From Spirometra erinaceieuropaei (taxonomy: Eukaryota; Platyhelminthes; Cestoda; Diphyllobothriidea; Diphyllobothriidae), in NCBI GenBank assembly GCA_902702965.1, contig CACRXP010000427.1:113849-177848 (forward strand): DNA of 64,000 bases, in the 5' to 3' direction. The notes beneath the pieces were generated by a model. The model saw only the letters and a list, made by a program, of their open reading frames with translations, did not search any database and was not told where the DNA came from. Both the position numbers and the translations under genes were made by a program. This document shows, one piece after another, positions 34,679 through 46,204 of this stretch. The first letter of the stretch is position 1. Every line of letters begins with the position of its first letter.

Positions 34679-37600
34679 ATGAATCGTTTTGTCAAATATA
34701 ATTTTCCCGTCCCGGTGAAAAAAAAGCCTTATCCACCGGTAATTTTGGCAAAATGTGCAAGCTTTAGGATTCTGATGAAAAAGATGACGGATATCTTTCC
34801 TGTGCAAAGACGCAGGATATTTCTGAACACCTTAAGTCGGGGAATCTACCAGATGCCTGTCGAGCTATGGCAAAGCCCGAGATCTCAAGAGAACTCCAGT
34901 CCCTTAAAATGTTATATGAAGAATTCCCTCCAATTTACGAGACAAAAAATAATGAAAAGTACGTGACGACTGTTCGCGAAACGCAGTCCACTGTAATGGA
35001 ACTGGGGACCTTAGGCTGTGATATAAAAATGGAGTTGTTGCAACGTGCGGCCCGTCGAAGGCCTCTTTGTCACGTACGAAAAGACATTCTTGATCAGACG
35101 GCGCGAGAACTCTTGAGACAGGTGAGGTAGCAATAGACAACATTTGGAGGAAATACGTGAAACCATTACTCTCGGAGAATTGGGAAAAAACCTTTTTAAA
35201 ACAGATAGACAGAGTCTCCTTCATTTTTTGCATTTAGCCACTTCAACGTTATATTTCGCCTTGTTTGTCAAACGTGTGCATGGTCTAGGTTTTACCACAG
35301 ATGCATCATAAAACACAAAACTAATATCATTTACGTACGCAAATGATAAATACGTATTTATCCGTCTAATTAAGTTCAACATTCTGATAACAACAATTGC
35401 TGCCGCTTTTTAAGCAATGCCCGTTATCACTCTGATATTCCCGTATTATCTCATTAAAGGCCGCGTACCCGAAAATAATTTTGCGAAAATCATGAACGAG
35501 ATGTAAACTCCAGGTTAAATTAATGAAAACGGTAAAAGTACGAAGTGTATAAAGCTATACAATGATCCATATGTATAACTGGTACAGTCCGCAAACCTAT
35601 TCTTGTGACCGTTCCATGCTTTTGGTCAGCCATGTATTATTGAGACAGAGACGAACATATTGAAAGATGGTCGAACGCGAAATTATCAAACTTGCGCATT
35701 TAGATGAAGCTATAGGTGAATGCTATAAAAATCGTTCCAAATCCTTCGGTTTAAAGGGATTGTAAGCTTTATTTGTTGTTTGTAAAAATCCACAAGAAAA
35801 CAATAAGCAAAACTCTTGCTATTTCATGGATGTTTGAAAAAATTAGAAGATTACCAATACTTGAATTTTGTCCTTATAACTTACAATGAGGTGTGCAACA
35901 TCTGGTCTAGGCATGATCCTGCACAACAATGCCCATAAACGCTTATGATTAATTTCCGTTTCTTCGAATATAAAAACTTTCTAATTTCTAAGGGACGTGT
36001 AACTTAAAACAACAGTTTTCTAGATTTTGCTTAAGACAATATTTATTCACTGGCGCATTGTGGTGACGCATTTGGCTCATTAAAGCAAAGGTTATCTGCT
36101 GCTTCGTAAGCATTTACTAACTACTCAGCACCCAACCACTGTTGTGCGGTAGGTTGTCTCACATATGAGCTATATGAAATATTATCGTCCCTTTACTGTA
36201 AATCCCCGTTTTTAAGTCTTAATAAGATAAGTACAGATTTTATTGCAAGCTGAAATGTTGCGAAAGAATTTTCCGCATTGAGAAGTTAGAACTCGAAGTT
36301 TTAATAAATATTGGCATTTATAAATAAAGGAAACGGTTGACATTTCTGTAATTGCTACTATTTAAAACTTTGCCTGCAAAAAGGATAAATTCTTCCATAC
36401 TTGCCCCTCTCTTTCTTGTCCACTGTTACACAGTCAATTTATGTCGGTCATGTTGAGATACTCGTAGAAAAGTAATTTTATAACAATAAGGAGCTTACAG
36501 ACGGTTGAAAAAATATTTGCAACAATCAACTTTCCTATTCAAATAGACGATTAACTAAAACATTCTTTCGAATTATCCCAGAAGAAAATGTCGAGAACTC
36601 GCTATCACTAGCTCTCCAGGCAAGCCGCAGCGTTGGAAGGACAGTTGGGGAGATCTACCCTTTTCCTGTCTTCAGCGGGAGAAAGTAAAATATGTAGTGA
36701 ATTCTGAGCGATGAACATCATACTATCGTAGACGCAGGTCGATTTTAAAGTAGACGCAAATAAGGTCTTCAGTTAACAGATTGCTGATTGTAAAGTTGAT
36801 TATTGTAAAAAAATTTAAATATGTCCTAGTGAAATCCGCTATAATGTCATACAGAGCTATGCAGACCATAAAAATGTTTCACATTTTTGCCTTAGACTTA
36901 GCGTTCAACATTAGTTAAGTTGCCGAATGGCTCAAATATTCTACACAATTACCCATTTAAAGCTCATTATCGAATGCCCAGAAAGGGCAGTGCTATTCAA
37001 GCAATGCATTCAGGAGGCAGAGAAGACCTTCGAGGCGATTGAAGTTCTGTTACATTTCAACGATGCCTTTATGTGTCGAAAATACCTCAAGGCAATGCAT
37101 ATTGCAAGTGAACAGAACAAAAAGGTAAGCAAAAATATTTGTTAGGACGATTCTACAAGTTAAAAGACTTATCGTTTACATAATTTGACTCATGTGAATA
37201 GAGCGTGCATGACATTTCTATATGGTACGATGTACGATCATGCTGATTATATTTGAAAGTGGTGACGGACGGAATTAATTCATTACCTCCTTTATTAGGT
37301 TGACAGACGTCATAAAGTAAACTTCTTTAGAAATGCAATGTCGACACTCAAATTAGCACTCAAAAAGTGCAACAAATTAGTGGTGAATTTGGTTGATTCG
37401 ATAATGTCACGTTGCACCCCTCTAAACTGTTTTGGGTTTTTCTCTATGAAATTTCAGAATGAATTGTGCCGTAATCTCGGTCTAATTGTAGTCAGAAGCA
37501 TTAAATAATGTTTAAAACTACTTGCTCTAAAAGAATTTATGGCAAAAAACAAGGTGTAGCCGAGTGTTTAATTTACGCATGTAATGTCCATAGTCTTTCT

Positions 37601-38287
37601 GCATCTCAGACTAAAATCAACTGTACACCGATACCCGTTTCTTAAGTTGACTTAAAATTTTAAAATTTCAAAGGCAAATAAGAACAGCTCTTTTTAGTAA
37701 GTCAGCTGCAACCTATCGCGTGCAGTGCTTCAAAATCACTTTTTTGTTCTTCAACGCTATATACTGATTTAGCATAAACATTTCAGCTAAATAAACAGGG
37801 TTTCTAAAAATTGTAACTGAAATCCAAAGAACGGGACGGAAAAACATTCCAAAAATACTCGCAGGATGGCCAAACGGAGATAGACAAAATAATAAAAGTC
37901 CACCTACTCACAGGTTTACAATGTAACTAACTGTTGACATTCGCGAACCCTGCAGATTAAAGAACTCGAAGAGACCAATAAGATTCTTAAAAGACAAGTT
38001 TCTTTGCTGAAAACGACTGCGGAACAACTTGAAAGGAAACATGCGGACGAAAAGACGAAGGGAGAACTTGTAAGGAAACAGCAGCTGCAGTTTTACAGAA
38101 CATTGGGTGAGCAGCTAAAGGTGAGCTCTGGTTTGACACGCAGTTCGCACCTTTCTTTCACCACTTATACGCATGAAAATAATTGTGGTTACTCAGTCAA
38201 TTTCAGTACAACATTTACATGTGGTTTTATTTGAATAACTTTCAGGCCCAGCTGGACGCCGCTGTTGCGCCAGAAAAAGAACAGTGA
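34679..38287 (+). CDS. DNALI1: Axonemal dynein light intermediate chain (p28/DNALI1 family), five exons
   Basis: Exons: 34679-34738, 34768-35121, 36963-37124, 37956-38120, 38246-38287 (stop TGA 38285). All junctions are phase 0 with GT/AG borders, giving about 260 residues, close to the family's usual 250-280. This protein is a subunit of single-headed inner-arm dyneins in motile cilia and flagella. Exon 1 has VKYNFPVPV, echoing the family's N-terminal LLKY-x-PVLV. Exon 2 ends with RPLCHVRKDILDQTARELLRQ (family: CPVRRELY-x-QCFDELIRE). Exon 3 starts LIIECPERAVLFKQC (family: IN-C-x-ERG-LLL). Exons 4-5 are a coiled coil (KELEETNKILKRQV) ending LKAQLDAAVAPEKEQ (family: LKAQLE-x-I-x-AP-KK). The first ATG was chosen because it begins the family-like N-terminus. 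Much of exon 2 is divergent. A paralogue within the family is possible. Confidence 0.85.
34739..34767 (+). other. 29-nt micro-intron in the dynein light chain gene
   Basis: The sequence starts GTAATTTTGG and ends CAAGCTTTAG. Removing it joins codon 20 (Pro) to a GAT codon in phase 0 and links the N-terminal VKYNFPVPV frame to the exon 2 frame. In the unspliced frame, exon 2 has an in-frame TAG at 34765-34767, so the exon 2 frame cannot extend left. The rival reading is that coding starts at an ATG inside exon 2 (34867). Very short introns near gene starts are known in flatworms. Confidence 0.62.
35122..36962 (+). other. Intron 2 of the dynein light chain gene (1841 nt)
   Basis: Donor CAG|GTGAGG and acceptor CATTTAAAG|CTC, both phase 0. 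It contains a perfect 18-bp palindrome at 35345-35362 (GATAAATACGTATTTATC). No nested gene or recognisable repeat was seen. The acceptor lacks a long pyrimidine tract but gives the right frame and the conserved ECPER start of exon 3. Confidence 0.7.
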
Positions 38288-38432
38288 ATCAGCCGGATTA
38301 TAGGATATGTCATCGAATGTAATCACATTTAGGTGACCATTTCTGGAACACTAAAAAGACCACCACGGCTTTCACTGGACATCTGTGGTTAAGCTTGAAG
38401 TGTTCAGTCATTAGGGTTTTTCTTCCTTAAAA

Positions 38433-38438
38433 AATAAA
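38433..38438 (+). promoter_or_regulatory. Candidate polyadenylation signal AATAAA
   Basis: A canonical AATAAA lies about 146 nt after the stop codon of the dynein light chain gene, on the same strand. It is the first such hexamer downstream and so is the likely 3'-end signal, although the region is AT-rich and chance occurrence is easy. Confidence 0.45.
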
Positions 38439-38439
38439 A

Positions 38440-40054
38440 TGACTCTCCACGAGTTTTTGACAAAATTCTTCCGCTTTCTCCGTATTGTAAAAATCATTCT
38501 GAATGTGTTGCAGGCCCAGACATCAAATAATTCATCTAACAACGCAATCCAAGGTGAGCTTGATGGTTCCTTACGAATCTAAGTATTATTAACTTGTATT
38601 TCTGAATTGATAATGTCCATATAATCTAGCTTATCAAGGAGATGAAGCCTAGTGGCAGTGTGAACTACCTACCCCTATAATGGTTAGTCCGGCCACAAAA
38701 GACGAACAGCACGACTCACTCCAGCCTTCATTCTGAACGTTTGGTGGGAGGAGGTAGCATTAATGTAGAAGATGACTGGCGTTATGCGTGTCATGAAGTT
38801 ATGCCACTGATTGGCGTGACAAGTTTCGAAATCCAGTTGACGACGAACGTCCTAACGCCCGTCATTTTTGCTCATCTGTGATTAGAGTGAGGTAGAAATA
38901 AACCGGTTGTTTTGATTTTATTAAGAACTGCAAAATAAATTTCAGTAGCTGCGTTCTTATCATAATTTCATGCCTTCAAATGAATATATACCGGGATTAA
39001 TTAACTATCGATCAAAATGGTCTCAAAAATACAAAGTCACAGTTAAGTCGAATAATTCGATAGAATGTTGGGGATATCACAGTATATGTTGGGGACCGTG
39101 TTTCCTCATTGCTTTCTTTTAGTGCCAGTCACTTTAACAAAGGCGGTTCTTGATCATCATTAAACAAGATGTCTGGATTTTTAAAGTCCAGCGAAAAGTA
39201 CTTCACAGTTTTTTCTTAAACGCTCAAATTAAATGCAGCCAAGAAAACTGCAAAATAATCTTAAGAACAAAGACACTAACCAATGCAAGTCTTTCTGCTG
39301 TGGTAGAATGTCTAACATTTAGAGGTGAAAAGTGGTCACATTCCACTTCCTCTTGAGAAAGCATGCATATGGCGGCTTTTGTAAGCTGTCAATACTTGAA
39401 GACCAGCAAAGCCATTAAAAATGGAAAATGCTCATTTCGAAGGCGCAATATGGTGCGATCTTTAGACGACGCACATTCGGCACTTTCGAGATAAATAAAG
39501 GTTTTCAAGATTAATTTTATTACAGTGGATTGCATGTCATAGTGAGGTTCACCTGTAACTTAGCTTATAATGGCTTAACTGACGAATGTGCTTGCAATGA
39601 TAGCCCAAAAACGACAATGACCCCTTGCCAAAACAAAAGGTTCTTGACAACTGCGGAGGGAAAAACAACTGGAAACTGCGGTGGGAATTGCAGGACTTCT
39701 GTCCAATGACAAAACGGATTTGTTCACTGTCCCTCAAACCTGACGTAGGATAGTGTCACTGAAAGTCTTAACTGAGCAAGGGGCTTGAACATGCTGTTTT
39801 ACGAATCTTGTCAGCGACAAGAGTTTGGGTGTCATTTTCGGTAAGTATTGTTTTGCATGGATAATGCAAGAATAGGTTGGCAGCTCAGATAGCCTCCATT
39901 TGCGTTTCCTCCTTGCCCTTGTGGAGCAGGTTAAACTGGTCGCACGAGTAGGCGTCTATCCGAAAGAATGTAAGAACACTCCCCAGCATGGTCGAAAATA
40001 GGCATTTCAATGTACATTTAATGAGGAGCAGCGGCAAATTGACAGGTACGATGC
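38440..40054. other. AT-rich intergenic stretch; nothing supported
   Basis: No frame longer than about 68 codons and no recognisable domain. A second AG acceptor-like site with similar following bases (GCAGGCCCAGAC) at about 38512 resembles the start of the last dynein exon but opens no useful frame. Confidence 0.45.
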
Positions 40055-40056
40055 TA

Positions 40057-41042
40057 CAGTGCGGGACCGATCTCATGAAATGTTTGCTGAAATTCTGAAA
40101 TGCGTCTTCGATTAGGAAGGATTACATAGGTAGGGTTGTAATAATGCTCATCATGGGGCATAATGCTATGGTATTTCGGACTTGTCAGGATGTCGGCTTT
40201 TGAGTGCACTTCTTTTTGACCTTCAGAAACCACACTCGATAAAAATAATTACTTAAGTGGCATGCATTTTTCACATTGATTTTCGATGGTCCTATGAATT
40301 CAAATATATTTTATAGAAAACATGCACAAAGAATATGCTTTCTTTCATTCTTTTGGTAGAAAATCACATTATCTTCACGTTTTATACTCGAGGAAATGGT
40401 GTCTTTCAGTTTTAAGAAGGTTTCTAATTATGAAACGTTTAAGACCGTGTGATGTGCATACATACAGAATCGCACATGCCCGTTTACCGGTGCTCCTCCT
40501 GAAACGTAAATAAGTCAGCAAACATTACAAAATTTCTTTGGACTCCACATGGTATCATCTTAAAGGCATATGGAAATATATTATTTTCCTTACGTGGATA
40601 CCATGTGCCATGTAGACTGGAATCCCTAAACGCTAATGCAACAGTTGATCTGGCTAAAAACTATTCGCGAATTGAGGAACTGTTTCAAAACCTGAAAATA
40701 CGCTTTCTTCGAGTATAAACGTGAAGATATTGTGATTTTATACCAAAAGAATGCAAGAAAGCATATTCTTTGTGAATGTTTTCTATAAAATATATTTGAA
40801 TTCATAGGACCATCGAAAATCAATGTGAAAAATGCATGCCACTTAAGTAATTATTTTTATCGAGTGTGGTTTCTGAAGGTCAAAAAGAAGTGCACTCAAA
40901 AGCCGACATCCTGGCGAGTCCGAAATACCATAGCATTATGCCCCATGATGAGCATTATTACAATCCTACCTATGTAATCCTTCCTAATCGAAGACGCATT
41001 TCAGAATTTCAGCAAACATTTCATGAGATCGGTCACGCACTG
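40057..41042. mobile_element. Palindromic MITE-like element, copy 2 (best preserved)
   Basis: 986 bp. The left end is TA|CAGTGCGGGACCGATCTCATG (40055 onward) and the right end is CATGAGATCGGTCACGCACTG|TA (to 41044). The two halves (about 40057-40440 and 40650-41042) are long inverted copies of each other. For example, CCATAGCATTATGCCCCATG in the right half has its complement at about 40153-40174, and AAATATATTTGAATTCATAG has its complement near 40295-40315. The roughly 200-bp centre holds a smaller hairpin (CACATGGTATC ... GATACCATGTG). No coding capacity: frames at 40322-40513 and 40626-40823 are mirror images in the two arms. TA duplication and CAGTG/CACTG ends fit Tc1/mariner-type non-autonomous elements. 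Confidence 0.85.
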
Positions 41043-41056
41043 TATATGGATGGACA

Positions 41057-41421
41057 TTGCATGGTCTTAAAAATCTCATAATTAGAAACTTCTTTAAAAC
41101 CTACTTATACTCCTTCGAGTATAGAATATAAAGATGACGTGATTCTCTATCAAATTACAAAAATGCAGCATTTTTTGCTCGGGATTTCTATAACATATAT
41201 TTGGATTTGCAAGGCCGTAAAAAATCAATTGGAGCAATGTATGTCACTTAAGTAGTTACTTTTGTCGAGCACTGCTCTTACGGGGGATTGAAAACAGCGT
41301 ATTAAACAACTAACATCGTGACGAGTCCAAAATATTATAGGAATATGCCTCAGTAATTCATCCTAATCGAAAACTCATTTCATAGTTTCAACCAACATTT
41401 AATGAGATCGGTCATTCACTG
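41057..41421. mobile_element. Half copy (right half) of the palindromic MITE, copy 3
   Basis: It matches the right half of copy 2 and copy 4: it opens with GTCTTAAAAATCTCATAATTAG, has TTCGAGTATA and CACTTAAGTAGTTAC, and ends GAGATCGGTCATTCACTG|TA at 41421. There is no left half: the element starts at its own centre about 15 bp beyond the end of copy 2. This is either a truncated older copy into whose neighbourhood copy 2 inserted, or a tandem product. Confidence 0.75.
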
Positions 41422-41423
41422 TA

Positions 41424-44400
41424 TGTCTGCCAACTAGTCTTCTGAATCCTTCACTGGGAATTTTCACAACTCCTATTAATTTCACGTCTGTGGACGTAGG
41501 TTAAATAGTTCGATCGTTTCTTGGATACCAAGTGAATACAGCGTCCTTGACCATCCTTTCGGTGACAGCATGAAATATTTTTGATCCCCCCCTATCCCCA
41601 AAGATTACTGTTATAATACATTGCATATTTGCCATGCGCACCTGACATGGCTTGCGCATCAAATTTGCAATCTATCCGAAATTAAAATCTTTTCTATTTG
41701 GGGAAGTTTTGTCTACATATCGTAGTCATGAGGTAGGCACATTTCTGACAAGTTGGAAAAAACCAACTCTCGCCGTGGATAACTTTGTTGAGATGATTAT
41801 TTAAAAATGACTCAGCCCTTCTACTTACCTTACTAAATAGTTTCTCTTTTATTCAAGCGTTGCCTTATAATTTTGTGGAAACTTTCAAAACGCGAATAGC
41901 ACAGTTTATCTTGAGTGATCAGCTTATAAAAAATCAGGTAGGATGTAGCGCGCATTCCGAAAATTATCTCCATTCCAGGACACTTTTGGAGTAGTTCTGC
42001 GAAAATTCCCATTTTACCATTGAGGAGTCAGTTGGCAAACATATGTATTCGATAACGTTTCATCAGGCCGGCCTCATCATCACGGGCCTGATGATGAGTT
42101 ACCGAAAACATATGTTCGCCAACTGACTTTTGGAGTAGTTCAAAGGAATTTCTCACTGAGCTTGTTTAATGTTCAAATATGGTTTAGAGCCTATTTTTCA
42201 CTAGGCGAAAGCCCAATTTTATGAGTATTTTCCAAAAGCCTAGTATATTTTACAACTAAAAGGACATATTTCATCTGTTTGTAGCAGACTCGAGCACAGT
42301 TTTCTCCTGGTTGGTAAAATGATACACTTCAAGTTTGACTAACTTTGGACCTGTAATCTCGCATTCCCTAGTGCCACTTTAACAAAGAGCAATAATGACT
42401 CGTCTTTTGGTCTTGTATTTTCTCTCGAACTTTGTTATGGACTCGTATTTTTTCATGAAACATGCACTAAAATATGTCGCCTGATTTGAACTAGAAAGTT
42501 ACGTAACTGTGCTGGCAGCCTTTTGCCATAATGTGGGCACAAAAAATAGAAGTACGTATAAAACAGCAGTTATTTGTGAAACCAAAAAGGAGAGTTGGAA
42601 TTGTTTGGCAGGAAGGAGCAGAAAATATAGTCATTTAGAGTCCAGAACAGGCAGGTAAACATTGTATTCCGATTGCGGTTGGTCTGTTCCCATTCACGTA
42701 CTAAATATTTATCCCTCCTAACCAGTCAAGTATTCTCAATACCTATCCAGTTGTCAACTGGGGCGCCGCACTTAACAGAAGCCGAAATAATTTGTAGCCT
42801 GACGAAAGTTTAATGTAAAATTCCCGTGAAGACATTTTTCCTGTATCTATAAGATGTTCCTGACTTATATCATGGTACATATGCCAAAATTACATCTGGA
42901 TTTTAATTGAACTTCATACCCATACCGATCAGCACGCTAGTGAAATCCAATGTTCTACGCAAAAAGAACAGGCCGTCTTTTCATGTCGATAGTCTAAACT
43001 CCTGAAGCATCGATCACACTTTCTCTAGCATACACTCAAGTCGACATTCGGTGCGCATCATATAAAACTGTCCACATAAAGAAGAAAATATGAATCAATC
43101 ATCTTAAATGATTTTTAAGACTTTACATCCACTAACTGTTATCTACCAGGCTTTAACCCAATTATGAGTCGTCATTTCAACTCCAGCCCATTCTGTGGTA
43201 TAAACATCGCAAAGTGGTTTGTAGGGAGATACGACAGCTCAAAAATTAATTGTTTCAGCATACAAGATAACGCTGAACTGGAGATGGAAGTGGTCAAATA
43301 GGACGTTCGATTTCACTGCAAAATGACGAATATAAAAAATGATTGGTTGGAAATAAACAGAAGTCGCATAATATTGAAATAAGCTCAGGTTTTTCCGTTG
43401 TTCGATGGCCTCGATCGCTGCCAATAGAGTTCTTTGGGAACGAGTAAAGATCGCCAACTGTACTGGATTTTTAATTTGAAAAGGAAAATATTCTGGTTTG
43501 AGTCGTCATCAGCAGCAGTACTTTGCTTGCGACTGGATGGATGGCAACAATAAATCATCTGAGGATTGTCCTTTCAGTAACCCTGGATTCACTTCTACTC
43601 GCCAGACAGAGGACGCATTGAGCTTTGAAGTCTAACATTTGTTTCTGCACCATTTTTGGCACCTGTTTCCGCCGATTTGTAGTCTATATGTTTGTTTGCA
43701 AGTGCCTTCATCTAGCACGTATTCTAAGAATTGTATTAGGACCTCACTAAGACGGGGCGTAAGCGGGATCAATATGTAAGACAGCTTCTCAATGATTTAA
43801 AGCCACTGTCTCTGATACTAGTTGCCTGCACGAAACAATAGACTAGAACTCTCTTGTTTCCCCATAGGACCAGGAGAGAACGCTAAGACCAAGGGTGTCT
43901 GTTAAGCACTGCCACCAGAACAGAAAGTTTGCACTTGCCTGAAACCCGAATAAGAGAGTAGGAACCTTGGGACGGTCTTCCTCAAAAACCGTCATTGAGG
44001 GAATTTCGATAGAATGTGGTTGAAAGTATACCATTGGTTTCCACGAAATGGTGGGGCCTTATTTAACAAAGCATTTATTTAAGTAACCATTTTCTTCTGT
44101 ACTATTCGCACAATGAATTGCAAAAACGTCCCTACATGTTTTTCAAGAAAAACACCTGCATGCACTCGTCAAAATGAATGACAAATGGATAATGAATATT
44201 TGAGGCGCTAGTACGACATGAAGTCAGTTCTCTTGATTGGATGCCCGTCCGCTTTGACCAAGGGTTATTCCAAAGCCATCTTTGGAAACGCTTTTTCTAA
44301 TACCATGAATGGAAAGCCGAAGGGCTTGCGTGTCATTTTGAATGCAAATGGGTTGCATTAAACACAACAGGTATAAGCTACTAGCTTTAAAACCTAAACA

Positions 44401-44546
44401 AGGCGAAAAACACAAACACCGCATGTCATTAACTGTTCGTTGTCTCGTAAAAAGTAGGAGAGAACTGGAGATTGTTAGCTAATGCTCAGCCGGTGTAAGG
44501 CCCGAATTAATTAATTTTAAAGAGAAGAATTCAGCTGTTTGAGGAA
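41424..44546. other. AT-rich stretch holding only a palindrome; no gene supported
   Basis: The only structure I can support is the inverted repeat at 42028-42129 (listed separately). The 72-codon minus-strand frame at 43239-43457 has no recognisable similarity. Confidence 0.4.
42028..42129. repeat. Imperfect palindrome of about 100 bp
   Basis: Arms AGTCAGTTGGCAAACATATG (from 42028) and CATATGTTCGCCAACTGACT (to about 42128) are near-perfect inverted copies. A second inner pairing uses CATCAGGCC and GGCCTGATGATG. The inner part has GGCCTGATGA and CGAAAAC-type motifs reminiscent of the core of hammerhead ribozymes found with Penelope-like and retrozyme elements. However, the bases between CTGATGA and GAAA do not form a proper stem II on either strand. 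Confidence 0.6.
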
Positions 44547-45467
44547 ATCTTGAAACGCTGTCTCACTAAATGTTAACCGAAATTCTAGATTGTGTTTCCG
44601 ACGCGAGAAGATTACCTAAGTGCGGTTATAACGTTGATGACTGTGTGAAAGAATCCCAAGAGCCTCTTTCCGGCAGTCTGCAAAACCTACACTGTAAAGA
44701 AATGACTACTCAAAATGCATGCATTTTTATCATTTACCTTAGATGTCCCCGTATATTCACATATATTCTACCTAAAACATGCCTAACATGGTTAGTTTGT
44801 TTACTCGTTTGGCAGGAAGTAACGTCTTTTTAATTGTATACATAATTGTTTTAGAAAACTTCTCAATTCCCGAATAATTTGAACTCATGCTGTCGTCACA
44901 CTTACATTCAGAGTCCTTAAACTACACTCTCTATACTTTTCCTGTAAGGTAAATCATTCATTTCTACACACGATATAAAAGATACCGTGTGTGGTTCATT
45001 AAAAGTCCGTAGTGGATTTGAATCAGATCTTATAATTTACAAGCAACGGTACTAAAGTTATAGCTACAGTGTTTTGTAAACGAACATTTCGCGATCTTAA
45101 AAATCTCAGAATTAGAAACTTTTTAAAACTGGACGATATCCTTTTTCTAAATAGGAAATCTAAAAAGAACGTAATATCCTTCCAAATGACGAAGAACATA
45201 TAGTTTTGTGCATGTTTCCTATAAAATATACTTGAATTGATAAGAGAATCAAAAATCACTGGGAAAAATTCGTGTTATTTATGTAGTCCTTTTACAGAGT
45301 GCTGTGTTTGCCGACGGTCCGAAAGGAGCCCGTTCATAGGCCCGCAAACTGACCCGACTGAAATATCTTGGGATTATGCTGCACGATATTTATAATTAAA
45401 CTTCTTTACCAGTCCAAAAAAAATTTTAGAAGTTCGGTTAACATTTCATGGGATAACACGTTTACTG
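44547..45467. mobile_element. Palindromic MITE-like element, copy 4 (degraded)
   Basis: The left half (about 44547-44940) includes TCTCACTAAATGTTAACCGAAATTCT, related to CTCATGAAATGTTTGCTGAAATTCT of copy 2, and ATGCATGCATTTTTATCATT, related to GGCATGCATTTTTCACATT. The right half (about 45100-45467) includes GATCTTAAAAATCTCAGAAT, ATAAAATATACTTGAATTGA and TTAACATTTCATGGGATAAC. Length and internal order match the other copies. The left terminus is eroded and no TA flank can be claimed there; the right end reads TTTACTG. Confidence 0.72.
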
Positions 45468-46200
45468 CTGGTTAGCTACTCAGTTTAAATGTGTTTACTT
45501 CCTACTGCCATGTGCCTCATTTTCGTCTGGCTCCCCCGACTTCATTCCCCCGTCATTAAAACCTTTATGCATAGCCACTGAATATTCAGCAACCGGTAGG
45601 GTAAACTTAGACGACAGCACATGACGATAAATTGTGACCCAGGACCTATGTATCATGCTGAGTAAACCAGACAGGGGACAAACGGACGACCAGTAAATGG
45701 ACAGCAGCTCGAAGCGTGATAGGCTATTCTGTGTAGCAAAGGAATCACAAATTCGGTCTGTCAACTGCGGTTGCTGCTACCATTCGAAATATGGTAAGAT
45801 CATCTGCTGATTCTCACTAGCTGACAGACTTGGGGTAGTTAGTTCGGACGTAAAGCTTGCCCCAGGAGATGACGTGGCAGGGTTCAATTTGTCTTTTTGA
45901 CGTCACCCTGGGACAAATAAGCTGAATTCTGCTATGTCGTTCGCGGTCAGTTCTTATCTTTTCTGGAATATTATTAATCTGACAAAAACGCACAAAGGCA
46001 CTGATGTCTTAATGTTTCAGCAAACATATCGGACCATGTTGAAACCCAAGGCCAGATTTTGTTCTGTTACTAAGCATAATTTAATGCAGAACGCAATTCC
46101 GGTAGAGTTAAATAGACCACGAGGTGGAGAACTTGGATGAAAAGCATGTAAACTTAGCAATATGTAAAATTCTTTAATAGAAGACGAAGGCAAGATTACT
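45468..46200. other. Unassigned stretch between the MITE and the Penelope-like remnant
   Basis: Frames here (45495-45764 minus, 45934-46140 plus) are under 90 codons and show no domain. A CCCAGG-containing imperfect mirror around 45860-45915 (CCAGGAGATGACGTGGCAG; TTGACGTCACCCTGGGAC) may be an old inverted repeat. Confidence 0.35.
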
Positions 46201-46204
46201 GAGA

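Noticed and set aside
40322..41081. Short frames in the MITE (40322-40513, 40626-40823, 40866-41081)
   Set aside because: They arise in the two inverted arms and are not conserved in the other copies, so they are not genes.
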